A DNA stretch of 64,000 nucleotides from Homarus americanus (taxonomy: Eukaryota > Arthropoda > Malacostraca > Decapoda > Nephropidae): positions 2,898,577 to 2,962,576 of the forward strand of contig NW_024720773.1 in the NCBI RefSeq assembly GCF_018991925.1, given 5' to 3'. The position numbers and the translations under genes were made by a program. The stretch's first letter is position 1. Each line of letters opens with the position of its first letter. Under the pieces are notes generated by a model. It searched no databases and was not told the DNA's origin. It saw only the letters and a list, made by a program, of their open reading frames with translations. This document shows positions 45,750 through 56,474 of this stretch, piece after piece.

Positions 45750-46205
45750 ATTAGTTAATTATTTGGATCGTGATGTCACGGCTCCTAGTTTGGTGGACAA
45801 TTTTAGTCTCATTTTGCTCAATGTTTGATGCTTAATGCAATGGAGATAGTCTCTTTTTTCTAGAAACGCTAAAATATGTGGTTTTTCAACTTCCAAGTTA
45901 CAATGACTGTTTTTCTTTGACAACCAACAAATCATAACCTAACCTAAGCTTGACTAACCTAACCTAACTTTAGTCACAGAGTGGCTGGCGCAGAGAATGA
46001 TCAATAGTTCAGAGGGGCTGGAACATGGGCATCTTCAGTCAACAACTGACAAAAACTTCTCAACTTGAAAGTTGAAAAAACACTTTTTTTTTTAGCATTT
46101 CCACAAAAAGAAACTATCTCCATTGTATTGAGCATCGAACATTGAGCAAAATGAGACTAAAATTGTCCACCAAACTAGAAGCCGTCATGATCCAAATATT
46201 AGCCA
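45750..46205. repeat. long inverted repeat (fold-back), arms about 150 bp
   Basis: The arms at 45750-45905 and 46060-46205 are nearly complementary (both contain GTTTGGTGGACAATTTTAGT in opposite orientation). The 150-bp loop has two short CCTAACCTAA runs (45940-45975). It is possibly a fold-back element; no TIR-end signature or target duplication was found. Confidence 0.8.
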
Positions 46206-46989
46206 AAAATTGTTCAGGGGGACGAATACTCTCCAAGTGAGCGGTATAAACTGGCAGTGAATGGAGGGTTGAGAACTGCTTCCACAAGCACGAAAATTTG
46301 TCAACTATTGTAACTAAAAGTGAATTGACACAAAACACATCCCTCCGGCTATATGTATTTCCACACCAATCAGGCCCATAAGCCACGCCCCTCTTCTATA
46401 TTAATATCTGATTGGTTCATAGAAAATTCATACTAAATGTGTTCACAATTGGTAATCAGACCTGTTATTATCTAAAATATTGTTAAATATCTGAACTATG
46501 ATGCATGAGTTTGTAAGGTTAGCCCTGAGATACTATGAGGTATTGTAAGGTACTGTGAGGTGCTGTGGGGTAATCTGAGGTACTGTGAGGTGCTGTGAGG
46601 TATTGTGGGGTGGTATGAGAAATTGTGAGGTAGTGTGAGGTATTGAAGTGCTGTGAGGTGCTGTGATGTGCTGTGAGGTGTTGAGGTACTGTGAGGTATT
46701 ATGAGGTAATGTGAGGTACTGTGAGGTGGTGAGAGTAACGGTGAGGTGATGTTGGTTGAGTCACCTCCTCACTGCGGTGCGAGATAGGAAGCCTTGCAAT
46801 AACCTCTCACCTCACCACCAGTCACAACACAAGACGTAAACAACTGAAACAAATGACTCAACCATCGCGTTCTAAAACTACACTAATTTCTACTCAACAC
46901 GAGTCTAATACATAAGTTTAAAGTTTTAATCTATTAACCAATTTGAAATTTTTTTACTCAATTTTTACTTGTACTTTTACCCTCGTTAA
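46206..46989. repeat. degenerate 10-bp GAGGTRCTGT repeat in gene-free DNA
   Basis: From 46497 to about 46745 there are repeated GAGGTACTGT / GAGGTGCTGT / GAGGTATTGT units. No gene is seen on either side. Confidence 0.7.
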
Positions 46990-47135
46990 CCGCACAGGCG
47001 ATCGGTCACGTCTCTTCACATTTTCCCTTCCCCCTAATTCTCAAACTAGATCTGTTTCTAGAGCTGGTATCATTACATCTATCAATGTGGATCAGTGCAC
47101 CATTTCCTCTAATATGTCATGGAATGTGAGTTCAG
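46990..47135 (+). pseudogene. fragment of the Jockey-like LINE at the scaffold gap
   Basis: It reads PPNSQTRSVSRAG and then ISSNMSW, both present in the RT of the LINE at 8637-10790. The sequence between them is deleted. It is cut by the N run. Confidence 0.75.
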
Positions 47136-47235
47136 NNNNNNNNNNNNNNNNNNNNNNNNNNNNNNNNNNNNNNNNNNNNNNNNNNNNNNNNNNNNNNNNN
47201 NNNNNNNNNNNNNNNNNNNNNNNNNNNNNNNNNNN
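47136..47235. other. scaffold gap of 100 N
   Basis: Exactly 100 N, the conventional placeholder for a gap of unknown size, so the order and distance across it are not certain. Confidence 0.99.
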
Positions 47236-47811
47236 TACTGCGTAAATCTGAAATACGCGTGAAACTTAGCTGTAAGCGGAGTATTACTATTGTGCATTAC
47301 GAATCCTTGCAAGACAGCAAATAATCTTAATATAAGCGTCATATATTTTGCACAAGATAAAAAATTTTCCATTAATAAAATTAGTTTGAACATGTCAGTT
47401 CAGTGACAATTTATAAGACAAAACTTCATTCTTAAAGTCACTCTTAAGGACAGATAAATAAATAAGCACTAGACCTTGGCATCAACTGCCAAACATATCT
47501 CAATTCTCCTCCCCCCCCTCTTCCCATCAGCTGATCGCTAGTAACAGACCATTTCACATCCCATAATTTTAGCTGTGTTGATTTATGAGTGTTTGTTTTA
47601 ACATAATAGTACAAAAAACAATGTTTTGTTTATTCTAGGAGATGGGCTGAGGTGCATCTGGGTAGACTCTCAGTCTTTTTAGTATTTTGTGTTTCTCTCA
47701 AGTACCAAACTAAATTATTCCATTGAAACAACACTTCGATTTAGTGCGAATTCGGTTTAAAGCGACCTCTCTTGGAACGTATCTCGTGTTATATCGACGT
47801 TCTACTGTGCT
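47236..47811. repeat. piece of the hairpin module and gene-free DNA
   Basis: GAATCCTTGCAAGACAGCAA at about 47300-47320 and the following 60 bp match the module in 30090-32388. Nothing coding. Confidence 0.6.
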
Positions 47812-47940
47812 GTGATACATTTGAGGTAAAGCTACCATATAGTAACTTTAATACTTGGTGCTCCTTATACTGTGATACATTTGAGGTAAAGCTACCATAT
47901 AGTAACTTTAATACTTGGTGCTCCTTATACTGTGATACTT
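47812..47940. repeat. 60-bp direct repeat, about 2.1 copies
   Basis: Two identical copies beginning CTGTGATACATTTGAGGTAA. A divergent copy of the same sequence lies at 50567-50640, on the other side of the LTR element. Confidence 0.9.
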
Positions 47941-47944
47941 TTGG

Positions 47945-48103
47945 GGGGGGGGGAGGGGGATTAGCTCACCCAGGCACAGGTGACTAACCCACATCAGGGC
48001 CTGGGGGGCCAAAATATAATAATAAAATAATTATTATTATTATTAAAATTTAATAATAATAATAAAAATAAAAAACAATAATTATAATGAAAAATGAAAA
48101 TAA

Positions 48104-48157
<54 letters not shown>

Positions 48158-48305
48158 AATAAATGCAAAAACGAAAAATAAATCAAGAGTGAGAAATGAT
48201 ATACATTATGTATGTTTTTTTGTCAAAGTAAGAGAAACAATTGAGACCCTGCAATTGGGTGTAAATAAGGCAGAAAGTCAGATCAGCAACCTGGGACTTG
48301 GTCAC
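47945..48305 (-). repeat. LINE-type 3' end block with (TAA)n
   Basis: Same layout as 21765-22150: CACAGGTGACTAACCCACATC, GGGCCTGGGGGGCCAAAA, (TAA)n and AGAAACAATTGAGACCCTGC with the same 3' flank. Two copies sharing the flank show it is a defined repeat family. Confidence 0.65.
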
Positions 48306-48371
48306 ATATGGCAGCAGGGTCTACCATTAGATAACACATTATGCTTCCAATATCTTCGTAGGTGGTAGTAC

Positions 48372-48694
48372 TGTTGTGTTGCTCTATGATGTCTCGCACT
48401 CAGGATGGGTTGGAGAAAGGAAACTCTTAATGGTGGTTTTCTTATATAAATATATTGTAAAGTACAGTGCGGTGCAAGGGAGTTACTGTGTGGTGAGGAG
48501 CTTGCTGAGAGGAGGTGTTGCGGGGCTGTAGATAGAAGGGATTTCACGGCGAAGTTGAGAGCTTATATAGGAGGTCCGTCGCTGATAGCCAACCCCGCTG
48601 TCAGACCACGAGGATTTGGCTGGGAAACTCGAAAATGGATCGGCTGGTCAGCGACAAATTGCAATGGCAGTTGTAGGGGAAAGTATCCACTACA
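48372..48694 (-). repeat. 3' LTR
   Basis: 323 bp, beginning TGTTGTG and ending CTACA as written, that is TG...CA in both readings. Near-identical to 50055-50385 apart from small indels. Confidence 0.9.
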
Positions 48695-50035
48695 ATACTC
48701 CTCCTCCCCTGTGGGAGAAGGAGGGTTGCAGAGGAGAGAAGGTTGAACAGGCGAGGAATGTGGTGCTTCTCTTGCGGCAGGTGCACAGTCCTCAGGGGCA
48801 CCGGGTGGGGTGTCTGGGTTCATAGGGCCGGCTGCAGGATCCTCATCAGGAGCAGGGTCCACGTCAGGAGCAGTAGGTACCTGAGGATGAAAAGAGGGTA
48901 CCCAGAAATGTTGTGGGCGAGGTGGTGCTGTGAGCGGCAATGGTGGGCAGACTGGCGAAGGAGGTGCGGGATGAATGTGTTCAAGGCGATGGGAAGGCTG
49001 GCGAAGGAGGTGCGGGATGAATGTGTTCAGGGCGATGGGAAGGCTGGCGTGGGGCAGTAGCCTTGAATGCAGAAACTGCCTATTGTAGTGTTTGCAGTAG
49101 TTATGACAGGCAGCAGGAGTGAAGTGGTCAAGGTCAGAAGTAAGGCATGTGATGTGCTGCTTGATAGTGTCGGAGGTTATGGCACCTACCAATCCCCATC
49201 GATGTTGCTTCCTCGTGTGGTTGCAGGGAGCCTCACAGCGTCTAGCGTTAGCACCAAAACGTTGGTGGTACCAACAGGGGGTAGATACACTGTGCTGGCG
49301 GCGGCTTCTGAGGCAGGGCGGGTGTGTTGGGGTCGGAAGGACAGTGTGTGGGGCAGGAGCAGCTGCAGGGTTGGAAGAGCAGAGCTGCTCGAGGGTGTCC
49401 ATCCTGTGGTGTAGGGACTGTAGTAGGTCCCTCATATCTTGTGTGGTGTTGCTCATCTGGGGAGCGTTGATTTGGTTGATGAGACCGAAGGAAAGTGATG
49501 GTGTGGCCACCGAGTTGTTTGCGGGAGCATGGCACACAGCAGTGTATTCGAGGAATACTCTGCCTGCCATGGCTGCATAGGTCGCCGAGGTAGTAGAGTA
49601 GTCCAATACTGAGAGGACGAGACAAACTTCTGCATGGAGCTTCTGAGTGTGAAGCTGGCGCAGGATAGTGTCAGGAAGCCTGTCTGTGTGGCGGGAGTTC
49701 AGTCTTTGCACCTTGTCCCAGAGACGTGCAGGTGTTGAGTTACCGAGGGAGAGGCCAGATAGGTCTTGCAGGAGACTGGTGTCGGGCCGCTGGTATCGCC
49801 TCTTGAGAGCATCTCTTAGAGCTTCGAATTTGTTGTCTGCTGGAGGGTTGGTGATGGTTTCTGAGACTTGCGTGGCGACTTCAGTGGGCAGGGAACAGAC
49901 TAGGGTGACATACTTCTGTTTGTCTGTAGCTGTAGAGCCGATGAGGGCTGCCTCCGTGTGGATAAGCCAGTCTTAAATGTTGTGATTGAAGACTGTGAGA
50001 GTGATCCGTTTCTCCTCCACCCTGTGTGAGTGCAT
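48563..50035 (-). pseudogene. gag: Gypsy-type gag with CCHC-like zinc motif
   Basis: The start ATG at 50035-50033 lies a few bases beyond the primer-binding-like site. The frame is open except for one TAA at 49973-49975 (NHNI-stop-DWLIHTE). Capsid-like sequence follows (KYVTLVCSLP, then ALRDALKRRYQRPDTSLLQDL). The motif CWYHQRFGANARRCEAPC (about 49260-49205) is the C-x2-H...C-x3-C zinc motif common at the end of arthropod Ty3/Gypsy gags. After that the frame is Pro-rich and low complexity with an internal 46-bp duplication (48950-49045), and it runs into the 3' LTR. Instead of pol, the LTR follows. Confidence 0.8.
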
Positions 50036-50054
50036 TTCTTCGGGGGTCACCACT

Positions 50055-50385
50055 TGTTGTGTTTGGTTATAATGTCTCGCACTCAGGATGGAGTGGAGAA
50101 AGGAAACTCTTAATGGTGGTTTTCTTATATAAATATATTGCAAGTACAGTGTGGTGCTAGGGAGTTGCTGTGTGTTGAGGAGCTTGCTCAGAGGATGTGT
50201 TGCGTGTTGCGGGGCTGTAGGTAGAAGGGATTTCACGGTGAGGTTGAGAGCTCATATAGGAGGTCCGTCACTGATAGCCGACCCCGATCTGTCAGACCAC
50301 GAGGCTTTGGCTGGGAAACTCGAAAAGGGATCGGCTTGTCAGCGACAAATTGCAGTGGCAGTTGTAGGAGAGAGTATCCACTACA
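50055..50385 (-). repeat. 5' LTR
   Basis: 331 bp. A TATA-rich string (minus strand TATATTTATATAAG, 50124-50137) is placed for a promoter driving gag leftwards. Confidence 0.9.
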
Positions 50386-50388
50386 GTA

Positions 50389-50542
50389 TAGCCACCCAAA
50401 AAAGTCCTGTCACGAAGCACGACTCAGACTCGTGAACCCGAAGCAGTAGACACTAATACATTATTCTGTCCATAAATGCTTCGGATTCAAGAGTCTGAAT
50501 ATTGGGGTTCATGATTCGTGACAGGACTTTTTTGGGTGACTG
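50389..50542. mobile_element. 154-bp MITE with long TIRs
   Basis: TA at 50387-50388 and 50543-50544. Arms of about 50 bp (CACCCAAAAAAGTCCTGTCA) make almost a full hairpin. It sits inside the right GTAC duplication of the LTR element, so it came later. Confidence 0.9.
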
Positions 50543-50544
50543 TA

Positions 50545-51010
50545 CCTACCCGTTTGATAGCTGCCTACTACCATATTGTAACTTTATACTTGGTGCTCCT
50601 TACACTGTAATACATTTGAGTTAAATTACCACATAGTAAATTTATACAGCATCAAGGTACAACACAATGAAGTCTTTAAAAATGATGCTTAATGTATAGT
50701 CACTCAATAAAATATCTGTACCTAGGAGGTGTAGTATCTTACATTATTTAATGGGAGAATGACAAGCCACATGCTCCGTCTACCTAGAGCGTTTATCCCC
50801 TGTTGTTCGTACAACGTGCCTAACACATTTCGTGTTTACACAAGCCTAAACACTTTCTGACTTTGGTAAGAAGTAACATAATATATAATGTATATATAAT
50901 CAATAAAGGCAGCATATAAACATACACATATATCACAGGAGGGATCAAGGAATTTCAGAATGAACACTATTGTTTCAGTAGGGTTGTTAAAATCCTTCGT
51001 CTGTTATGTC
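50545..51010. other. no gene seen
   Basis: It begins with a divergent copy of the 60-bp repeat from 47812; otherwise AT-rich. Confidence 0.45.
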
Positions 51011-51122
51011 ATTATTATTATTATTATTATTATTGTTAATATTATTATTGTTGTTATTATTTTTGTTGTTATTATTATTGTTATTATTATTATTGTTATT
51101 ATTATTATTGTTATTATTATTA

Positions 51123-51166
<44 letters not shown>

Positions 51167-51249
51167 GTTATTTTTGTTTTATTATTATTATTATTTTTTT
51201 TTTTTTATTATTGTTAATATTTTTATTATTATTATTACTATTAGTATTG

Positions 51250-51347
<98 letters not shown>

Positions 51348-51352
51348 CAGCA
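51011..51352. repeat. (TTA)n / (TTG)-interrupted microsatellite
   Basis: About 340 bp, interrupted by T-runs. Long frames of Leu, Ile or Asn here are artefacts of the repeat. It replaces the rest of the integrase gene on its right-hand side. Confidence 0.97.
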
Positions 51353-51355
51353 TTA

Positions 51356-51879
51356 CATAAGTCACAGATTCGGCTGTTTTATCCTTCAGTGGGACTAAAA
51401 TCACAAATCTAGAAAAATGATCCACACAAATTAGGACGTAAGAGGATCCTTGATGACTCCTCGAAGTTGTAACAAGTCGATCGCGACTGTGTCAAATGGA
51501 CGTTCTGGTGTAGGATATTGTAGAATTGGAGCCGGTGCCCTTGTAGTACCCTTATGTTGAGCACATGACAAACACTTAGCAATATGCAATTCTATGTCTT
51601 TCATCATAGTACTGTATTCCCAAAATACTTTTTTCTGATCTCCGCCAGAGATTTGTCACGACCGGGGTGATCTGCTTGGGGAGCATCGTGATACAACGTT
51701 AGTATCGTTTCACGAAGTGTATCAGGTACGACAATTTGTGTAACAATACCCTCAGTTGTCTGCTTGGAGCAAGCGAAGGAGTATGTCTCGTCGTAGTTCA
51801 AATTGATTGAACAGAAGAGTAACTTTGGAAGATTAGCCTCCTCCCCCGACTCTAGAGCGAAAATGACTGTAGACCACAA
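51356..51879 (-). pseudogene. pol: Gypsy integrase, N-terminal zinc domain and start of the catalytic core
   Basis: LYHDAPQADHPGRDKS (the two His of the HHCC zinc domain) at about 51700-51655, then, after a frame change, CLSCAQHKGTTRAPAP (the two Cys, about 51570-51525), AIDLLQL (first catalytic Asp, about 51480) and DHFSRFVILVPL (about 51425-51390). The core stops at the microsatellite, so the second Asp and the Glu are absent. Confidence 0.8.
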
Positions 51880-52002
51880 TGGATCGAGTCGTTATTCATC
51901 CCTTAATTGCGAGTGGGAGAACGTTAATAGAGGCATCACTGGTGCTATGTTTCTGGACAAAGCGTCTGCGACTACATTTGCTCTTCCCGGTAAATGCTTG
52001 AA

Positions 52003-52857
52003 CTAGGGTTCAAACTCTTGAATGGTCAGATACCCGCATGCTAGTCTACCTGAAAGATTTTTGCCGTGAAACAGCTCTGTCACTGCAACGTGATCTGTAT
52101 AGACAGTTATTTTATAACCAAAGACTATGTCTTTAAACTTCTTCAGTGCCCAAACAACAGCTAACGTTTCTAGAAGCATTACTGAATAACGTGTTTCGGC
52201 ATTATTAAGTTTACGACTTGCAAAAGCAATCACTCTATATTTTCTTTGTGCATCCAGCTGCATAAGTACAGCGCTGATTCCCTGTATTGAGGCGTCGGTA
52301 CACCAAGTAAACTCTTGAGAGTAGTCAGAAAATGCTAAAACTGGGGCATTGGTAAGTGCTGTCTTTAGTGCACTAAAACTATCCTCTTGCTCAGCATTCC
52401 ATACAAAAGTTGCATCCTTCCTAAGTAGCTTAGTCAAGGGTGAAGATAATGTCACATAGCCTTTAATAAAAGAACGATAATATCCAGATAAACCAAGAAA
52501 ACTACGTACTTTATTAACAGTTGCAGGACGTGGGAACTGGGAAACATCCTTATCTTTGTTATCAACTGTATGAGTGCCGTCACCGTCAACTACACGACCA
52601 AAGAATTGGATTCTGGATTTTAAAATTTCACATTTAGAAAGTTTGACTTTGAATCCTGCTGTAGAAAGTTTTTGGAAAACTTCACGGAGTTTAGCAATAT
52701 GTGTATCTACATCTTTATTGACTATGATGAGATCATCTAAGTAGGCACATACTGTGGTCCCTATCAACCCTGCAAACAAGGTGTTGATCATCCTTTGAAA
52801 AATCAGTGGGGCATTTCTGAGACCGAAAGGCAACCTCAGAAATTCAAAATGGCCCAA
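52003..52857 (-). pseudogene. pol: Gypsy reverse transcriptase and RNase H
   Basis: 284 codons in one open frame. It begins GHFEFLRLPFGLRNAP (the conserved substrate-binding block), then YLDDLIIV (catalytic pair, about residues 38-45), a connection domain with FLGLSGYYRSFIKGY, and RNase H with TWCTDASIQGISAVL (Asp), LLETLAVVWALK (Glu) and YTDHVA (Asp). The upstream fingers region (52860-53120) is broken: stops and indels interrupt the VPKKDGGW and DFRRVN-type blocks. The frame ends at 52003 with FEP. Confidence 0.88.
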
Positions 52858-53879
52858 AGGAGTACTAAAAGCGGTAATCTCTCGAGAATTTTCATCCAGA
52901 GGTAATTGTCAATAACCGCTAAGCAAATCAAGGTTGCTAAATACAGCATTATCCTTGCCTTAGGATTGTAAATTATCACTCAAGACAGGCATTGGGTATC
53001 TATCTTGGATAATATTTTCATTGACGCGCCTAAAATCAATTACTGGCGCCAACCACCATCCTTCTTAGGGACTAAAAATAGTGGAAAGGGGATTTTGAAT
53101 GTGTAATAACCTCTTGATCCAACATATCCTCAACCATGTCCTGGACTACAGCGCGCTGGCTATGTGGAAGTCGGTAAGCTGGTATGTAAATTGGGTTTGT
53201 GCCTTGTTTTAGGGATATGTGATGTGAGGTTAAATTTGTGTTACCTAGCTGTTCGCCTGGTAAAGCTACAGTGTTTCAGTAGTCGTTAAGAAACTCTAAG
53301 AGCCTAGTCTTGCCTTGAGGGTGATGAATCACCTTAACATGTGGTGTTATTTGATCTATCCTCTCCTGTCTGGTTTGCTTAACTGAAGATGAAACGCTAC
53401 CAATTGGGAATTGCGTAGGCTGTTGGGCAACATGGTTATGATAAACTCGAAAAATCACACAAATAACATCTTTCTTTCAATATTCGTAACGCGTCTGTTC
53501 TGTTGAGAACTAGAACGTCTGTTAAACCACCAGGACGAATCATGCTCAATGTAGATTCGCACGATAAGCCTTTAACCTTACATGTTTCCGTAAGACAGAC
53601 TACATCCGTCCCTGTGTACACGTCAGGTAAAACAACAGTGGCTCTGGTGATTTCCTCATTCTGAAAATGAAGAGTACTCGTTAAAACTGCAGGTATGCTC
53701 GTCCAACTATCGCTGCTATAATCACGCTGGGGAAGTGAGCCTGATAGATCTTGGACTCGCTTTGTCTCAATCCATCGTCCTCGTAATAGGAGCGTTGGAC
53801 AACACATTCACCCTTGCGGAGAGCAATGGTACAGACGTGTGCATGGCACTGAAGGAAATACAATTAACAGTGATAGTAT

Positions 53880-54218
53880 GTTTGCTTGGCTGAACATCTA
53901 TCAAATTAGTTTTAAGAGTCAGAAGACCTATTAAACCGTAAGCTGGTAAATTAAAGTCTTGGACCACATAAAAATCTGCAAAAATGATATACCACGTCTA
54001 GAAAAACGTAGTGGTAATGTTACCATTCCTGTTATGCCCAGCTGAGTACCGGAAACTCCTGAGAGATCGATGTCAGTAGGTCGAATAAAAAATTCTCGGT
54101 GAGGGGATCTACGTTGTAACTCTTGATAGGATGCCAAAGAAAGTACGTTTGCACAAGCACCCGTATCAATGTCTAACGCTAACTTGACTGACCCAACCCT
54201 CGCCGTAATTGATAACAC
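53880..54218 (-). pseudogene. pol: Gypsy aspartic protease
   Basis: Residues about 12-22 read LALDIDTGACANVLS; DTGA is the catalytic motif of retroviral-type aspartic proteases. A Gly/Ile-rich flap-like segment (GITGMVTLPLRF) follows at about 62-73. The frame continues with a shift into about 53967-53880 (LPAYGLIG...). Confidence 0.75.
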
Positions 54219-54559
54219 TTCCGCTTCAGTTAGCTCCGCTATTAATGAGACTGTAACAGAAGCGTTGTTGCCTGTTGGTAGTGGTGTAGCTACACTATGT
54301 CGGTCTGGGACTGATGTTGGTCTTCCCCCGACTTCCTGTGAAAACGACGGCTTGGCTTACCATGGTGGGATACCTGGGGTAACTCCATCCCTATTTGTCT
54401 ACATCGTCGGAACTGCTGCACAATCATCCGTATATGGGTGGGAGAATCATGGTATAAACACCACACGTCAGCTGTCTGGTCTGAAGCAGACCTGGTTTGA
54501 GCCGCTGTTGTATAAGTCTTAGGTGGGCCTAGTCGCTGTGGTGGTTGAGGGGTTGGTTT

Positions 54560-54751
54560 GTTTTTAGATCTTCAAGTTAAGATGTTATTTCTAGTAAAAC
54601 GTACGTATTGTGTCGGGAAAAAGTGGAGTTTGGGGGTCGGCCCGGTCTCTATTTCAATTAATCCCATATGTTATGTTGTTCACTTTACGCGTTTCTCACT
54701 TTACGCGGGCCGCCGTGGGTTGAATTAACCACGTAAAGTGAGGGTTGACTG
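54560..54751. mobile_element. terminal fragment of a Tigger family A element
   Basis: It ends in AAAGTGAGGGTTGACTG followed by TA at 54752-54753 and matches the first 190 bp inside the left end of 2794-5448, inverted. The other end is missing. Confidence 0.8.
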
Positions 54752-54753
54752 TA

Positions 54754-55700
54754 TAAGATAAAAACTGTAAGCTAAAAACCCTGGCTGGGAGGGACAGTCA
54801 GCCAGCGAGGGGAGGGGGGGGTTGAGGTGATATGTTTGACAGCTTGAGCCGAAGGCCTCTGTGTGTTTATTTAACAGTCCTACTAAGCTTCTCTCATTTT
54901 AAAATGCCAGTGAAATGACCTGGGAGAATATAATTAACATTGATGGGATTCTTGTAAGATAATGATATATTTGAATATAAACATGCAGTAATTCGCACTA
55001 GACAACAATTTTAGTACCGTAATCAAATTAGTACATGTGCACTCCAGCTTTGCACTAAGGTCATTTATTTATTTTACGTTTATTTTAGTATGGTGTGTGC
55101 ATGTAAATGGATGAAAATAAATGAAGAAATTTATGTAAATCTACCCAAAAATACAGTTGAAAAAATTTATATCATAAATGTACTACAGTATTGTACACTA
55201 ATGTACCTGTACTACATTGTTTATATCTTGAGCAAAATATATGAAGCTTATATTTAAATTAATCTCTGTCTTGCAAGGATTTCAGCAATGCAAATTATAT
55301 TATCCTAACATTAGTCTGAGATATTATATAAAATAAACATAAAGAAATCACCAATCTTTTGTCTGGGAACACGAGGAGGGTGGGAAGACAGGGGGGGGGG
55401 GGGGACAGAATGTCTGGCGTTTGTTTGTTTGTTTGTTTATTTATTTGAGATAAGATTTGACAGTTGGCGCTGAAGGCCTGCCTGCGTGTTTATTTATCAT
55501 TACTTAAGAGCTTCTAAGCTCTTCTCATAATTTGCCACCCAAACGACCTGGGTGAATATAACTTACATTGGAGGGATTCTTGTAAGGTAGTAATTTATTT
55601 GAATACCTGTATAAACAAGCTATATTTGCAATAGACAAAAAATTTTTAGTACTGTAATCACTTTGTACATGTACAATGCAGGTTTGCACTTAGGTCCATT
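54754..55700. repeat. inverted copy of the internal block of the 30-32 kb element
   Basis: Long similarity in reverse to 30840-31750, including ATTGCTGG/CCAGCAAT motifs, the GTTTATTTAACAGTCCTA stretch and the poly-C or poly-G runs. It holds two partial hairpin modules. Confidence 0.75.
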
Positions 55701-55946
55701 GTTACTGTACAATATTGACTAAATTCACAAGATAACGTACGCCTGGCCGCACAATCTATAAGAATACGCGATGCATACGTGACTGTGCCCGCTCTAGGGC
55801 CATTTAGGTTCGCTAGGTCCCATTATTTGAATGTTTTTTTTCAATTTATATTTTAATTGTTTATTCCTTGATAGAGGAAGCGATCCTAGTGCTGTCATTT
55901 GGTACCCTTGTACCATAACACCAGGCTAACTATTGCGTCATAAGTA

Positions 55947-56472
55947 CAGTGAGTTCTGCTATAACGCGTGTTTTGATAACGCGAATTTGCTCTAACGCGA
56001 TTTATGAATTCGGAACAATATTTGTATAACGCGATCGCTTGTTTGCTATAACGCGATTTTTGCTTACTATTTCTCCAATTTTGTGGTATTAACTGTGAAT
56101 ATGGTAAAGAAGAATATCTCCAAAAAGCATTCTGATGATAGAATTCACGGTGATTATCGTAAAAGAAAGGATATAACACTTGAAGAGAGAAGCTGATGTT
56201 ATCAACCCCAAAAATCACCCTTCCTCCTAATCAAGTTACATCTATATTTTTCAAGGTATGTTAAATTTATCGTATGATTTCATTATTAGATATGAATGCA
56301 ACATTTATTTAGACTGTGCTATCTTTGTGTTAGGCTAACTACTAAATTTTTTCGATTTCGAGTAACTATCTAACCCTATTTTCTCCATAAGCCCTGTTAT
56401 TTCTATTACGCGATTTTCTATAACACGATATTTTACAAGAACACAATTATCGCGTTATAGCAGAACTACCTG
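55947..56472. mobile_element. 526-bp pogo-type MITE with transposase start remnant
   Basis: TA at 55945-55946 and 56473-56474. The ends read CAGTGAGTTCTGCTATAACG and, in reverse, CAGGTAGTTCTGCTATAACG. Repeated TAACGCGAT motifs lie inside. The middle (about 56100-56200) reads MVKKNISKKHSDDRIHGDY, then KRKDITLEE, resembling the start of a Tigger-type transposase. Confidence 0.85.
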
Positions 56473-56474
56473 TA

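Larger units (their letters stand above)
48372..50385 (-). mobile_element. gag-only LTR retrotransposon (non-autonomous)
   Basis: Two LTRs in direct orientation (48372-48694 and 50055-50385) enclose 1.36 kb. The flanking 4-bp target duplication is GTAC: 48368-48371 on the left; on the right G50386 and C50545 are separated by a MITE inserted at the TA between them. A primer-binding-like site follows the 5' LTR on the minus strand (TGGTGACCCCCGAAG, 50038-50052), and a purine tract (GGGGAGGAGGAG) precedes the 3' LTR (48698-48711). Only gag lies inside. There is no protease, reverse transcriptase or integrase, so it depends on another element. Confidence 0.9.
51356..54500 (-). mobile_element. Ty3/Gypsy retrotransposon pol region, degenerate
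   Basis: On the minus strand from right to left: a gag-end zinc-like piece (WCLYHD..., about 54395-54465), aspartic protease (54218-53880), a linker (53807-53280), reverse transcriptase and RNase H (53100-52003) and integrase (51879-51356). This is the Ty3/Gypsy order. No LTRs were found: the left edge is lost in the microsatellite and the right edge fades at about 54500-54560. Confidence 0.85.

Noticed and set aside
51006..51398. Long Leu/Ile/Asn-rich frames
   Set aside because: Pure consequence of the (TTA)n repeat read in different frames. The same applies at 21907-22095 and 32302-32530.
54169..54522. 117-codon plus-strand frame
   Set aside because: It is the opposite strand of the Gypsy protease and gag-end region.
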